From assembly GCA_002319965.1 (NCBI GenBank), contig DCJQ01000035.1:13104-77103 (forward strand): a DNA stretch of 64,000 bases, read 5' to 3'. Shown piece by piece: positions 24,886-32,747 of this stretch (position 1 is its first letter; each line of letters opens with the position of its first letter). The notes beneath the pieces were generated by a model. It worked only from the letters and a program-made list of their open reading frames with translations. It did not search any database and was not told the DNA's origin. Origin of the DNA: Megasphaera sp. UBA1696 (lineage in GTDB: Bacteria; Bacillota; Negativicutes; Veillonellales; Megasphaeraceae). The translations under genes and the position numbers were made by a program.

Positions 24886-27045
24886 TTATTCTTTTAGGAC
24901 GTAGCCATAGGCGTGGATGCAGCCGTCATCTTCTTTCTCCAAATAGACGCCTTGGATTTCCGAAGCAAAGCCCGGCAGTTCGTTCAAGCCTTCTTCAAGG
25001 GCCTTGAAATATTGGACAGCCGTCTTCGACCAGCGTTCACCCGGTACGACGCAGAGGACACCCGGCGGATACGGAAGGGCACCTTCAAGGGCGATGCGGC
25101 CTTCGATGTTGTCCAAAGAAACCAATTCGCCCTGCCCGCGGACAAAGGCGTGATGGGCGTCTTGGGGACTCATGACGTATTCCGGGAAGTATTCCCGACG
25201 GAACAATTTTTTCTGTAAATCCTTGACCTGATGGGATTTATAGAAGTCATGCATTTCCTGACAAAGCTGGCGAATCGTATAGCCTGCATAGCGGTCAGGA
25301 TGGGAATTGTAGACGCCGAGGAGGACCTCCTGCATGGGAACGTCGTGATCGACGAAACGTTCAAAGCGGACCAATTGAGATACGAGGAGACGCATCTTAT
25401 TCTTATTTTCGGCCGGTGTCAAAAGGAATAAAATCGAATTTAAGTCGCATTTTTCCGGAATGACACCGTTCCCTCGCAGGTACGTCGCCAGAATATTGGC
25501 ATGGATTCCAAAATCTTCATATTCCCCCGATTCAGCATCGATGCCGGGCGTCGTAAGTAAGAGCTTGCACGGGTCGACGAGGTACTGGTCCGGTCCATAG
25601 CCTTCAAAGGCATGCCACTTGGCGCCGGGCTCAAAGGTAAAGTATGCCAAGTCATGGGCCATCTCATCGGTATCCCCGTCCTGCCAAGGCTTTCCGTGAA
25701 CCGCAGGTGCCACAAAGGGCCGGATATAATGGCAGCGGCGCAGGATATCCTTTCTGGCATCGATGCCCAGTTTCACGCAGTCCAGCCACATCTTGCGGCC
25801 GGCAGCACCGGCATGGATCTTGGCGTTGACGGCAATGGTGGCAAACATGGGATAAAAAGGACTCGTCGAGGCATTGGCCATAAATGAATTGTTAAAGACC
25901 TTATGGTTACAATACCGAGACTGGTCGTGGATATGATTATCCTTTTTGTGGATCTGCGAAGCCTGAGAAAAGCCGGCCTGTTGTTTATGGACCGACTGGA
26001 CGACGAGGATGCCCGGATCGTCGTCATGCAAGTCGAGGAGGAGGGGCGAGCAGTCCTTGAGCATAGGGATAAACTGCTCATAGCCGGCCCAAGCCGAATC
26101 GAAGAGGATATAGTCGCAGAGATGGCCGATGCGGTCGACGACATAACGGGCGTTGTACAGCGTGCCGTCATAGGTGTCGAGTTGGATGACGGCCAAGCGG
26201 AAGGGCCGTTTGGATTTTGCCTTTTCGGGATTTCGTTCGGCTGCCAGCTTGCGCAGATATCCTTCATCGAAGCAGTGGTCGTCGATGCCGCCGATGAAGC
26301 CGTAAGGGTTTCTGGCCGTCTCCAAATAGACCGGTTCGGCCCCGGCCTGAATGAGGGCACCGATGGCAACGGACTTGTGGTTATTGCGGTCATAGAGGAC
26401 TAAATCTCCCGGTGCCAACAAGGCGTTGGCCACGACCTTATTGGCGGATGACGAACCGTTTAGGACGAAGTAAGTCTTGTCAGCATGGAATACTTCGGCC
26501 GCAAAATCCTGGGCTTCGAGGGCCGGCCCTTCGTGGATGAGCAAGTCGCCTAAGGTGACGTCGGCATTACAAATATCGGACTGAAAAATATGGGGTCCGT
26601 AAAAATCGTAGAGATACCGGCCGGCAGGATGCTTTTTAAAAAATAAGCCGTCTTGGTGACCCGGGCAGTCAAAAGGCGTATTCTTTTCACTGACGTAGTC
26701 GACGAGGTCGGCAAAAAACGGCGGCAGCACCGTCTGTTCATAGCGGCCGGCAAGGCGTTCGGCAGCAGCAATGCAGCGGCTCTTATTGACCATTTCTTCC
26801 GTAAAGACGACGTCGACCTTATCGATATACGATTCGGGCAGCTTATCGCCGCCGGGCATGATGACCATGATGGGAATGCCGAAACCGGTCTCCTCAATGG
26901 CATCGATATAATCAAAATCTTCGTCCGACAGGACGGCTACGGCAACATCGGTGAAGTCCGTCTCTTCGATGGGCACGATGTCCCGGTCACTGTCGACAAA
27001 ATAATATTGTACGTCAAAACTGTAAGCTATCCTTAAATGTTTCAT
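24886..27045 (-). CDS. speF: Ornithine decarboxylase (SpeC/SpeF type)
   Basis: A 719-residue fold-type I PLP decarboxylase making putrescine from ornithine. An N-terminal wing domain (~1-105) is followed by the PLP domain with the Schiff-base Lys in SVHKQQAGFSQ, the cofactor Asp in LFDSAWAGYEQF, and a C-terminal domain with ILFLLTPAE and LPYPPGVLCVVPGE. Long stretches match E. coli SpeF/SpeC as I recall them, so ornithine is favoured over lysine or arginine. It lies directly downstream of the arginine operon, separated by a terminator and a ~100 nt upstream region. No putrescine-ornithine antiporter (PotE) gene is adjacent. Confidence 0.9.
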   Translation of the reverse strand: MKHLRIAYSFDVQYYFVDSDRDIVPIEETDFTDVAVAVLSDEDFDYIDAIEETGFGIPIMVIMPGGDKLPESYIDKVDVVFTEEMVNKSRCIAAAERLAGRYEQTVLPPFFADLVDYVSEKNTPFDCPGHQDGLFFKKHPAGRYLYDFYGPHIFQSDICNADVTLGDLLIHEGPALEAQDFAAEVFHADKTYFVLNGSSSANKVVANALLAPGDLVLYDRNNHKSVAIGALIQAGAEPVYLETARNPYGFIGGIDDHCFDEGYLRKLAAERNPEKAKSKRPFRLAVIQLDTYDGTLYNARYVVDRIGHLCDYILFDSAWAGYEQFIPMLKDCSPLLLDLHDDDPGILVVQSVHKQQAGFSQASQIHKKDNHIHDQSRYCNHKVFNNSFMANASTSPFYPMFATIAVNAKIHAGAAGRKMWLDCVKLGIDARKDILRRCHYIRPFVAPAVHGKPWQDGDTDEMAHDLAYFTFEPGAKWHAFEGYGPDQYLVDPCKLLLTTPGIDAESGEYEDFGIHANILATYLRGNGVIPEKCDLNSILFLLTPAENKNKMRLLVSQLVRFERFVDHDVPMQEVLLGVYNSHPDRYAGYTIRQLCQEMHDFYKSHQVKDLQKKLFRREYFPEYVMSPQDAHHAFVRGQGELVSLDNIEGRIALEGALPYPPGVLCVVPGERWSKTAVQYFKALEEGLNELPGFASEIQGVYLEKEDDGCIHAYGYVLKE

Positions 27046-27144
27046 ATATGGCCTTCCTTATTGACTTCAAAAACTACCCAATTACCGGTATAGCCATATT
27101 GTACGAAATTCACCGGTCAATAGCAAGACGGCAGCCCTATACAG

Positions 27145-27175
27145 CAAAAAAGCAGCCCCGTCAGAGACTGCTTCA
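27145..27175 (-). terminator. Terminator of the arginine operon
   Basis: Minus-strand hairpin with AGCAG/CTGCT arms (27169-27173 with 27150-27154) followed by TTTTTT, just after argD. Confidence 0.7.
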
Positions 27176-27193
27176 GCAAAACGATGGATGTAA

Positions 27194-28366
27194 TTATTTA
27201 TCGATGACCTTCTTTACGATGGCAACGGCTTCTTTCAAGTCATCCCAAGGGATGTTGAGGGGCGGCAGGAGGCGGACCAGGCCATTGGCCGTGAGGACCA
27301 GGACGCCTTTTTCGACGCAGCCTTCGACGACGTCACTCAGGTCTTTATCCTTAAGGGCAATGCCGATCATGAGGCCCATACCGGAGACGTGGTCGACGTG
27401 TTGGCACGGTTCCAATTCTTCTTTGATATACTGCCCTTTTTTCTGTACTTCTTCCATCAATTCCGGCGTCAGGCGGTCGATGATGGAAATGGCGCCGGCC
27501 GTGCAGATCGGGTTGCCGCCAAAGGTCGAGCCGTGGGTATGGTCGGTCAGGGTCTTCTCCGTCGAAGCGGCAAACATGGTGACGCCCAAGGGCAGGCCGC
27601 CGCCGATGGCCTTGGCCGTCGATACGATATCCGGTTCAATGCCGTAGCCCATATAAGCATAGAGGTAGCCCGTACGGCCGTTGCCGGTCTGGACTTCATC
27701 GACGACGATCAGGATGTCATGGGCTTTGGCATAAGCGGCCACTTGTTTAACAAAATCCTTATCAAGAGGATGGACGCCGCCTTCGCCTTGAACCATTTCC
27801 ATCATGATGGCGCAGACCTGATTCGTTTCGCATAAGTTTTTGACATCGTCAAAATTATCAGCTTCGGCGTAGACGAAACCGTCGACGAAGGGGCCGAAAT
27901 CCTGATGAAGTGATTCTTGGCCGCAGGCCGTCAAGGTCGCTAAGGTACGGCCGTGAAAGCTGTTTTTCAAGGTGATGATCGTATGGCGGCCGTCGCCGTA
28001 TTTGTCATGAGAATATTTCCGCGCCGTCTTAATGGCGCATTCATTGGCTTCAGCACCGGAATTAGAGAAGAAGACCTTCTTCATCCCCGTCTTTTGGCAC
28101 AGTTTTTCCGCCAGGACAGTCTGCGGTTCCGTATAGAAGACGTTTGAAATGTGACTCAATTTATGGAGCTGTGTTTCCACAGCCTGCGTCCATTCATCAT
28201 CACAGACGCCAAAAATATTGACGGCAATGCCGGCACTGAGATCGATATATTTTTTCCCGTCGACGTCGTATAAAATCGCGCCCTTGCCGTAGTCGAGGAC
28301 GGCACCGATTCGATTGTAGACGTTGACGATATATTCTTTATCAAGAGCTTTATAATCTTCTGCCAT
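27194..28366 (-). CDS. argD: Acetylornithine aminotransferase
   Basis: A 390-residue class III PLP aminotransferase. It has FFSNSGAEANECAIKTARK, the Asp of DEVQTGNGRTG, and the Schiff-base Lys in STAKAIGGGLPLG. It converts N-acetylglutamate semialdehyde to N-acetylornithine. It is last in argC-argJ-like-argB-argD and starts 55 nt after argB. Homologous succinylornithine or ornithine transaminases are possible by sequence alone, but operon context settles it. Confidence 0.95.
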   Translation of the reverse strand: MAEDYKALDKEYIVNVYNRIGAVLDYGKGAILYDVDGKKYIDLSAGIAVNIFGVCDDEWTQAVETQLHKLSHISNVFYTEPQTVLAEKLCQKTGMKKVFFSNSGAEANECAIKTARKYSHDKYGDGRHTIITLKNSFHGRTLATLTACGQESLHQDFGPFVDGFVYAEADNFDDVKNLCETNQVCAIMMEMVQGEGGVHPLDKDFVKQVAAYAKAHDILIVVDEVQTGNGRTGYLYAYMGYGIEPDIVSTAKAIGGGLPLGVTMFAASTEKTLTDHTHGSTFGGNPICTAGAISIIDRLTPELMEEVQKKGQYIKEELEPCQHVDHVSGMGLMIGIALKDKDLSDVVEGCVEKGVLVLTANGLVRLLPPLNIPWDDLKEAVAIVKKVIDK

Positions 28367-28421
28367 TGTTTTTATCTCCTTTTTACCCGAATCAGGGCTA
28401 ACAACCTTTTTCCCAACAGCC

Positions 28422-29330
28422 TTACTTTCCTAAGGAATAGTGGCCGACGAACATCGTCCCCAAGCCTTCTTCGGTCAGCATTTCGATGAGGATGGCATGA
28501 GGTACCGTGCCGTTGATGATGAACACCCGCTTGACGCCGGCTTTGATGGCGTCCGTGCAGCACTGTACTTTGGGAATCATACCGCCGGCGATGATCCCGT
28601 CCTGTTCTAACTGACGAGATTGTTCAAGGGTGATTTCCGTCAACAATGAATCGGGATCAGACGGATTTTTGAGGACGCCGTCGATATTGGTCATAGACAG
28701 CATACATTCGGCGTTAAGGGCCCCGGCAATCTGAGCGGCGGCCGTATCGGCGTTGATGTTGTAAGCCTGTCCGTCCGTATCGGTACCGATTGTCGAGATG
28801 ACGGGAATGTATCCCTTATCGAGGTTATCTTGAATGATGGATACGTCGACGTCGGTAATGCGCCCGACGTAGCCCAGTTCGTCGCTTTGTTTGCGGACCT
28901 TGATCATCTGGTCGTCGATGCCGCAAAGACCGATAGCCTTCCCGCCGATGGAGCCGATGAGATTGACTAAATCCTTATTGACCTGGCCGGCCAGTACCAT
29001 TTGGACAACCTTCATCGTCGCTTCATCGGTCACTCTCAGACCGTTGATGAACTTCGATTCGATGCCGAGCTGATCCAGGGCCGACTTGATATGCGGGCCG
29101 CCGCCATGGACGAGAACCACTTTGACGCCGATGAGATTCAAGAGGACGATATCGCCCATGACCGATCGCTTCAAGTCTTCATTGATCATGGCATTGCCGC
29201 CGTACTTGACGACGACTGTTTTCCCGCTGTATTTTTTAATATATGGCAGAGCATTCATTAAAATTTGTGCCTTTTGGGCATTGGTCACTGCTTTTACATC
29301 TTCCGATACGAGATCACTTCTTTTGAACAT
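28422..29330 (-). CDS. argB: Acetylglutamate kinase
   Basis: A 302-residue amino-acid kinase phosphorylating N-acetylglutamate. Motifs: VVVKYGGNAM, LVHGGGPHI, the substrate loop NGLRVTDEATM, and the C-terminal GTMF. The N-terminal extension (~25 residues before IKKYSGKTVVVKYGG) is typical of the arginine-sensitive hexameric type. In arginine-regulated species this is the feedback point of the pathway. Confidence 0.95.
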   Translation of the reverse strand: MFKRSDLVSEDVKAVTNAQKAQILMNALPYIKKYSGKTVVVKYGGNAMINEDLKRSVMGDIVLLNLIGVKVVLVHGGGPHIKSALDQLGIESKFINGLRVTDEATMKVVQMVLAGQVNKDLVNLIGSIGGKAIGLCGIDDQMIKVRKQSDELGYVGRITDVDVSIIQDNLDKGYIPVISTIGTDTDGQAYNINADTAAAQIAGALNAECMLSMTNIDGVLKNPSDPDSLLTEITLEQSRQLEQDGIIAGGMIPKVQCCTDAIKAGVKRVFIINGTVPHAILIEMLTEEGLGTMFVGHYSLGK

Positions 29331-29348
29331 ATATTGTCTTCCCCCTAT

Positions 29349-30068
29349 TTAACTGCACGCTTTCAAGACATGTTGAAAGCCTAATTTCACCAGTAACGCT
29401 TCGATTCCCCCTACCAAAGCATCGTGGCCGACCGGCTGTGCACCGGCTCCCCCATTGGCCATGACGATGAAGGTGAAATGCTCCGTATCCATATCGGCCT
29501 TGACCTGAGTCAAGGCCTTTTCAATCATAGACCCGTCGACCGAAGCGTCGGTCATGATGACGCATAAGCCGTCACAGTCCGCCATCCCGTCCGCAGCGAT
29601 GCCGCTTAAGGCCCCTGAATTTTCTGCCAGGAAGACCGTTTCAGAAGATACGTCACCGCCGTTGTCGATTACCGCTTCTACGGGCTCGCTATCCGTATCG
29701 AGACCGGCCGTCAGATTTTTCAGGCTGTGAATCAAGAGCGACGGGCGAAAGTACCGGCCCTTAGCACCGCTGGCGATGAGGGCTACCGAAGCCGGGGCTT
29801 CATCGACGCAGGTGCCGACAGCCTGACAGACTTCCTCTGAAATTTCAAGGCCGCGCGGTCCGTCAGGAAGGGCCGTCCCATTGTGCAGGACCAGGATTTT
29901 TCCGGAACGAGCCGTCATGCCCTGGGGCGTATCGGTCACAATGGAGCAGTCTCGTCGGCTTACAATCATAGCGACATCCAATTTCACACGGCTGCTGCAT
30001 AATCCGCTGTACGTACCGGCAGCCTGAAATCCTTGCGGTACGCCAAAGTTATCATAAACCTGACTCAT
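29349..30068 (-). CDS. Shortened ArgJ-like protein
   Basis: A 239-residue protein in the argJ position of the operon. It aligns by eye with ArgJ (ornithine acetyltransferase, ~400 aa). GFQAAGTYSGL matches the ArgJ N-terminus, LVLHNGTALPDGPRGLE the NANACTG region, and VALIASGAKGRYF the self-cleavage region VAVASTGVIGEYL, where Thr is replaced by Ser and VIG by AKG. CVIMTDASVDGSMIEKAL matches ArgJ LAFITTDANVSSPVLHAAL. The TVDGDTSTND segment and the ~150-residue C-terminal part are missing, and the protein ends after MANGGAGAQPVGHDALVGG. It is intact (start, stop and spacing normal), so it is not an obvious pseudogene. Normal ArgJ activity is doubtful. Confidence 0.7.
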   Translation of the reverse strand: MSQVYDNFGVPQGFQAAGTYSGLCSSRVKLDVAMIVSRRDCSIVTDTPQGMTARSGKILVLHNGTALPDGPRGLEISEEVCQAVGTCVDEAPASVALIASGAKGRYFRPSLLIHSLKNLTAGLDTDSEPVEAVIDNGGDVSSETVFLAENSGALSGIAADGMADCDGLCVIMTDASVDGSMIEKALTQVKADMDTEHFTFIVMANGGAGAQPVGHDALVGGIEALLVKLGFQHVLKACS

Positions 30069-30083
30069 ACTGACTCCACCTTT

Positions 30084-31028
30084 CTAATGTTTTAACTGTA
30101 ATCCTGTCACGGCATCGATGCCCATCATGAGGTTCATATTCTGGATGGCAGCACCGGAGGCCCCTTTGCCCAGATTATCGAATAACGACGTGACCATAAT
30201 GCGATGGTCATTGCCGGTTACGACGATTTCCATATCATCGTAACCGCTCATTTCATTGGCACTGATAAAGCCGCCTTTATCGGTCCCGAAATCAAGGACG
30301 TGGATGAAGGGGCAGCCTTCATAATGCTCAACTAATATATCCCACACATCTTTGGCCGTGACCTTCTTCGTCAACAGATGACTGAAAAAGGGAATCATCA
30401 CTTCCATGCCGCTGTAATAGTCATCAACGATGGGTGTGAAGACCGGTTCCTGTGCCAAATGGCAGATAGAAACGACTTCTTTCAAATGTTTATGCTGCTG
30501 GCCCAGGCCGTATTGCCGCGGTGCAAATAGATCATCACTTTTATCCCCTTCATATTGGGCAATCATCTTCTTACCGCCGCCGCTGTAGCCGGTCAGGGAA
30601 AAGGCTGTCACCGGATAATCGGCCGGCACCAATCCCGCTGCCGTCAAGGGCTGCAAAATAGAAATGGCGCCGCTAGCGTGGCAGCCGGGATTACCGACGA
30701 AATCGCTCTTAGAAATAACGACAGCCTGTTCCTTCGACAATTCGGGAAAGCCGTAGGTCCAACCCGGCGCCACCCGCCGCCCCGTCGACGTATCGATGAG
30801 ACGCACCTGGCAGCCTTCTGCCAGTTTGACGGCTTCGGCAGCCGCATCATCGGGAAGGCAGAGGAAGGCGATGTCGGCGTCTTTCATGCAGGCGCGGATG
30901 GCATCGGGATCTTTTCGTTTTTCGTCAGCAATGGGAATCAATTCGATATCCTGACGCTGGCTCAGGCGTTCATGAATCCGAAGGCCTGTCGTCCCTTCAT
31001 GTCCATCTATAAATACTTTCGTCTTCAC
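30084..31028 (-). CDS. argC: N-acetyl-gamma-glutamyl-phosphate reductase
   Basis: A 314-residue NADP-dependent reductase of the shorter (type 2) ArgC class. It has VFIDGHEGTTGLRI at the nucleotide-binding start, the catalytic Cys in GNPGCHASG, and FSLTGYSGGGKKMI. It is first in the arginine operon, 15 nt before the ArgJ-like gene, and is preceded by a consensus promoter and operator-like repeat. Confidence 0.94.
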   Translation of the reverse strand: MKTKVFIDGHEGTTGLRIHERLSQRQDIELIPIADEKRKDPDAIRACMKDADIAFLCLPDDAAAEAVKLAEGCQVRLIDTSTGRRVAPGWTYGFPELSKEQAVVISKSDFVGNPGCHASGAISILQPLTAAGLVPADYPVTAFSLTGYSGGGKKMIAQYEGDKSDDLFAPRQYGLGQQHKHLKEVVSICHLAQEPVFTPIVDDYYSGMEVMIPFFSHLLTKKVTAKDVWDILVEHYEGCPFIHVLDFGTDKGGFISANEMSGYDDMEIVVTGNDHRIMVTSLFDNLGKGASGAAIQNMNLMMGIDAVTGLQLKH

Positions 31029-31095
31029 AATGCATCACTCCCGGAAAAAAACAATCTATACTTCAAAATAGCTTATACCTTCATGTTTTATTGAA

Positions 31096-31133
31096 TTTTA
31101 ATTCATTATAGTTGAATTAAAATGTTTTGTCAA
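31096..31133 (-). promoter_or_regulatory. arg operon promoter with ArgR-type operator
   Basis: Minus strand TTGACA (31128-31133), 17 bp spacer, TATAAT (31105-31110): full consensus. A 10 bp perfect inverted repeat TTTTAATTCA/TGAATTAAAA (31113-31122 and 31096-31105, 7 nt apart) overlaps the -10 and spacer. Its AT-rich TGAATT core resembles ARG boxes, so repression by ArgR is likely; the ArgR gene is not in the window. Confidence 0.8.
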
Positions 31134-31187
31134 TAAAATATGCATTGTTTTTACATAATTATTATTATAACTTTTCGTCACGATACG

Positions 31188-32107
31188 TCATTCTTGAAAG
31201 GATAAGGAGGCCTCCGGTCCAGTGGCATCGAGATAAGCCGTAATACCATAAGGGATAAAGGCCTTATCGGCAGTATGGCCGACAGGCAGTCCCTTGATGG
31301 CCGGCACCCGGGCCAGATGAGCATAATAATCCAGCACTTCATCCGTCGTAAAGTCACCGTCATCGTGGGACGATGCCGTAAAATCGCCATATACAATGGC
31401 CGACACACGGGACAAGAGGCCGCTCTGCCAGAGCTGATTCATCATGCGGTCGATGCGGTATGAGCTTTCGCCCGTATCTTCGAGCACCAAAATACACCCC
31501 GTGCCGTCGAGGGCATAGGGTGTACCGACGAGAGATGCAAGCAGCGTCAAATTACCGCCCACAAGGGGGCCTTTGGCCGTTCCCGTGTTGATGGTCGTAA
31601 GTGTCCGGCCGACCGGAAGTGCCAAGGCACCGCGCCATGATGCTCGTTTTAATCCGTTAAAGAATTGATTCGCTGTATAATCATTCGAACCGCCTAAGGT
31701 AACCATCAAGGGACCGTTGGCCGTAACCAGGCGGCTCTTTTCCCATAAGGCGACCTGAAGGGCCGTAATATCACTGAAGCCGACGACCCATTTCGGATGG
31801 GACGCCATATAGTCGTAATCGAGCTTATCGAGGATACGAGCCGAGCCGTAGCCGCCGTTGAGGCAGACAATGGCCTTTACGTCATCGTCATGGAATAAAG
31901 CATTGATATCCCGAGCTCGTGCGTCGTCCGTTCCGGAAAAGTATCCGTAGGCACCGGATACCGTCGGCATCATCTTTACCCGGTATCCGGCCTGCGTCAG
32001 GCGGGCCACCGCCCTTGAAATATCCTGCCCCTCGTCATGCGTTGCCGGTGCCGCGATGCCGATATAGTCACCGGCCTTGAGCGGTGCCGGAATATGAACA
32101 GCCGCAT
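31188..32107 (-). CDS. LD-carboxypeptidase / MccF-like peptidase (S66), 5' end damaged or unusual
   Basis: A serine peptidase of family S66 that trims L,D-bonds in muropeptides or inactivates microcin C-type compounds. The catalytic Ser is in VVGFSDITAL, Glu in ILVLEDTGES, and His in GLPVGHTADK. The open frame has its first standard start only at GTG 32009, yet family-conserved sequence (PAPLKAGDYIGIAAPA) continues in frame upstream to ~32093 with no ATG, GTG or TTG. A well-placed ATG at 32107 with AAGGGGGAG 10 nt upstream is one base out of frame. A single-base indel between 32080 and 32107 would restore a normal gene. The end given here assumes that. Confidence 0.75.
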
Positions 32108-32110
32108 CCG

Positions 32111-32587
32111 TTACGACTCCCCCTTGTAGTAGCGCTCCATTCCCTGAGCATAGCCGTAGTCATCGTTTAAATACTGGCCTGTCTTCTGGCGATAACAGAG
32201 GTTGACCGTCACGAAGTCGGCAATATCCTTATGCTTCAACTGTTTCTTCCGCATGGGGATTTCCAGCCAGGTATTGGTGGAGTCATTGTAGATCCAGGCC
32301 TGGCCGCGGAAAATTTTATAGGTCAAAGGATACGTGCCTTCGATACGCCCCGAATCTTCGGGTGAACGGAACAGGTTAACCTTGAAAATCCATCCCTGTC
32401 CATTATCTTTGATGGTCTCTAAAGAGCTGAGATCGACGTACATTTCATAGCCCATGCCGAAGTTAATGGGCCGGTAATTGCTGTTGGCTGCTAAGGGGCT
32501 GTTGAAGAAGGCCTGGGCACCGAAGACGCTGCCAAAGGTCAAGGCGGCACCAACGGCCGCTGTCAATAAGCTGTGTTTTACGTTCAT
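32111..32587 (-). CDS. Secreted protein of unknown function
   Basis: 158 residues with a signal peptide (MNVKHSLLTAAVGAALTFG, cleavage after AQA). The mature part has a strand-rich look: YEMYVDLSSLETIKDNGQGW, YPLTYKIFRGQAWIYND, and RKKQLKHKDIADFVTVNLCYR. I do not recognise the family. It resembles small exported proteins common in Negativicutes. The start is set by AGAAAGGATG; upstream in-frame ATGs lack such a site. It ends 3 nt before the presumed start of the LD-carboxypeptidase. Confidence 0.65.
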   Translation of the reverse strand: MNVKHSLLTAAVGAALTFGSVFGAQAFFNSPLAANSNYRPINFGMGYEMYVDLSSLETIKDNGQGWIFKVNLFRSPEDSGRIEGTYPLTYKIFRGQAWIYNDSTNTWLEIPMRKKQLKHKDIADFVTVNLCYRQKTGQYLNDDYGYAQGMERYYKGES

Positions 32588-32684
32588 GATCATCATCCTT
32601 TCTGTCATTACGTTCATTATAGCATAATTCATACGGATAAAACCGTCTCCGGCAGTGCCTTCTCCATATCAAAACCGCCGGCAT

Positions 32685-32720
32685 AAAAAAGAAGTCTCCC
32701 ATATTCATGAGAGACTTCTG
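32685..32720 (-). terminator. Terminator of the pyrBC-carAB operon
   Basis: Stem AGAAGTCTC-CAT with complementary arm (32690-32703 and ~32706-32719) followed on the minus strand by TTTTTTATG, just after carB. Confidence 0.9.
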
Positions 32721-32747
32721 TATCATCAGACTGTGTCCGTGAAAATT

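Noticed and set aside
27080..27117. Two ACCGGT-containing repeats upstream of speF as a known operator
   Set aside because: The short repeats do not match any operator I can name, so they are mentioned only as a weak observation within another finding.
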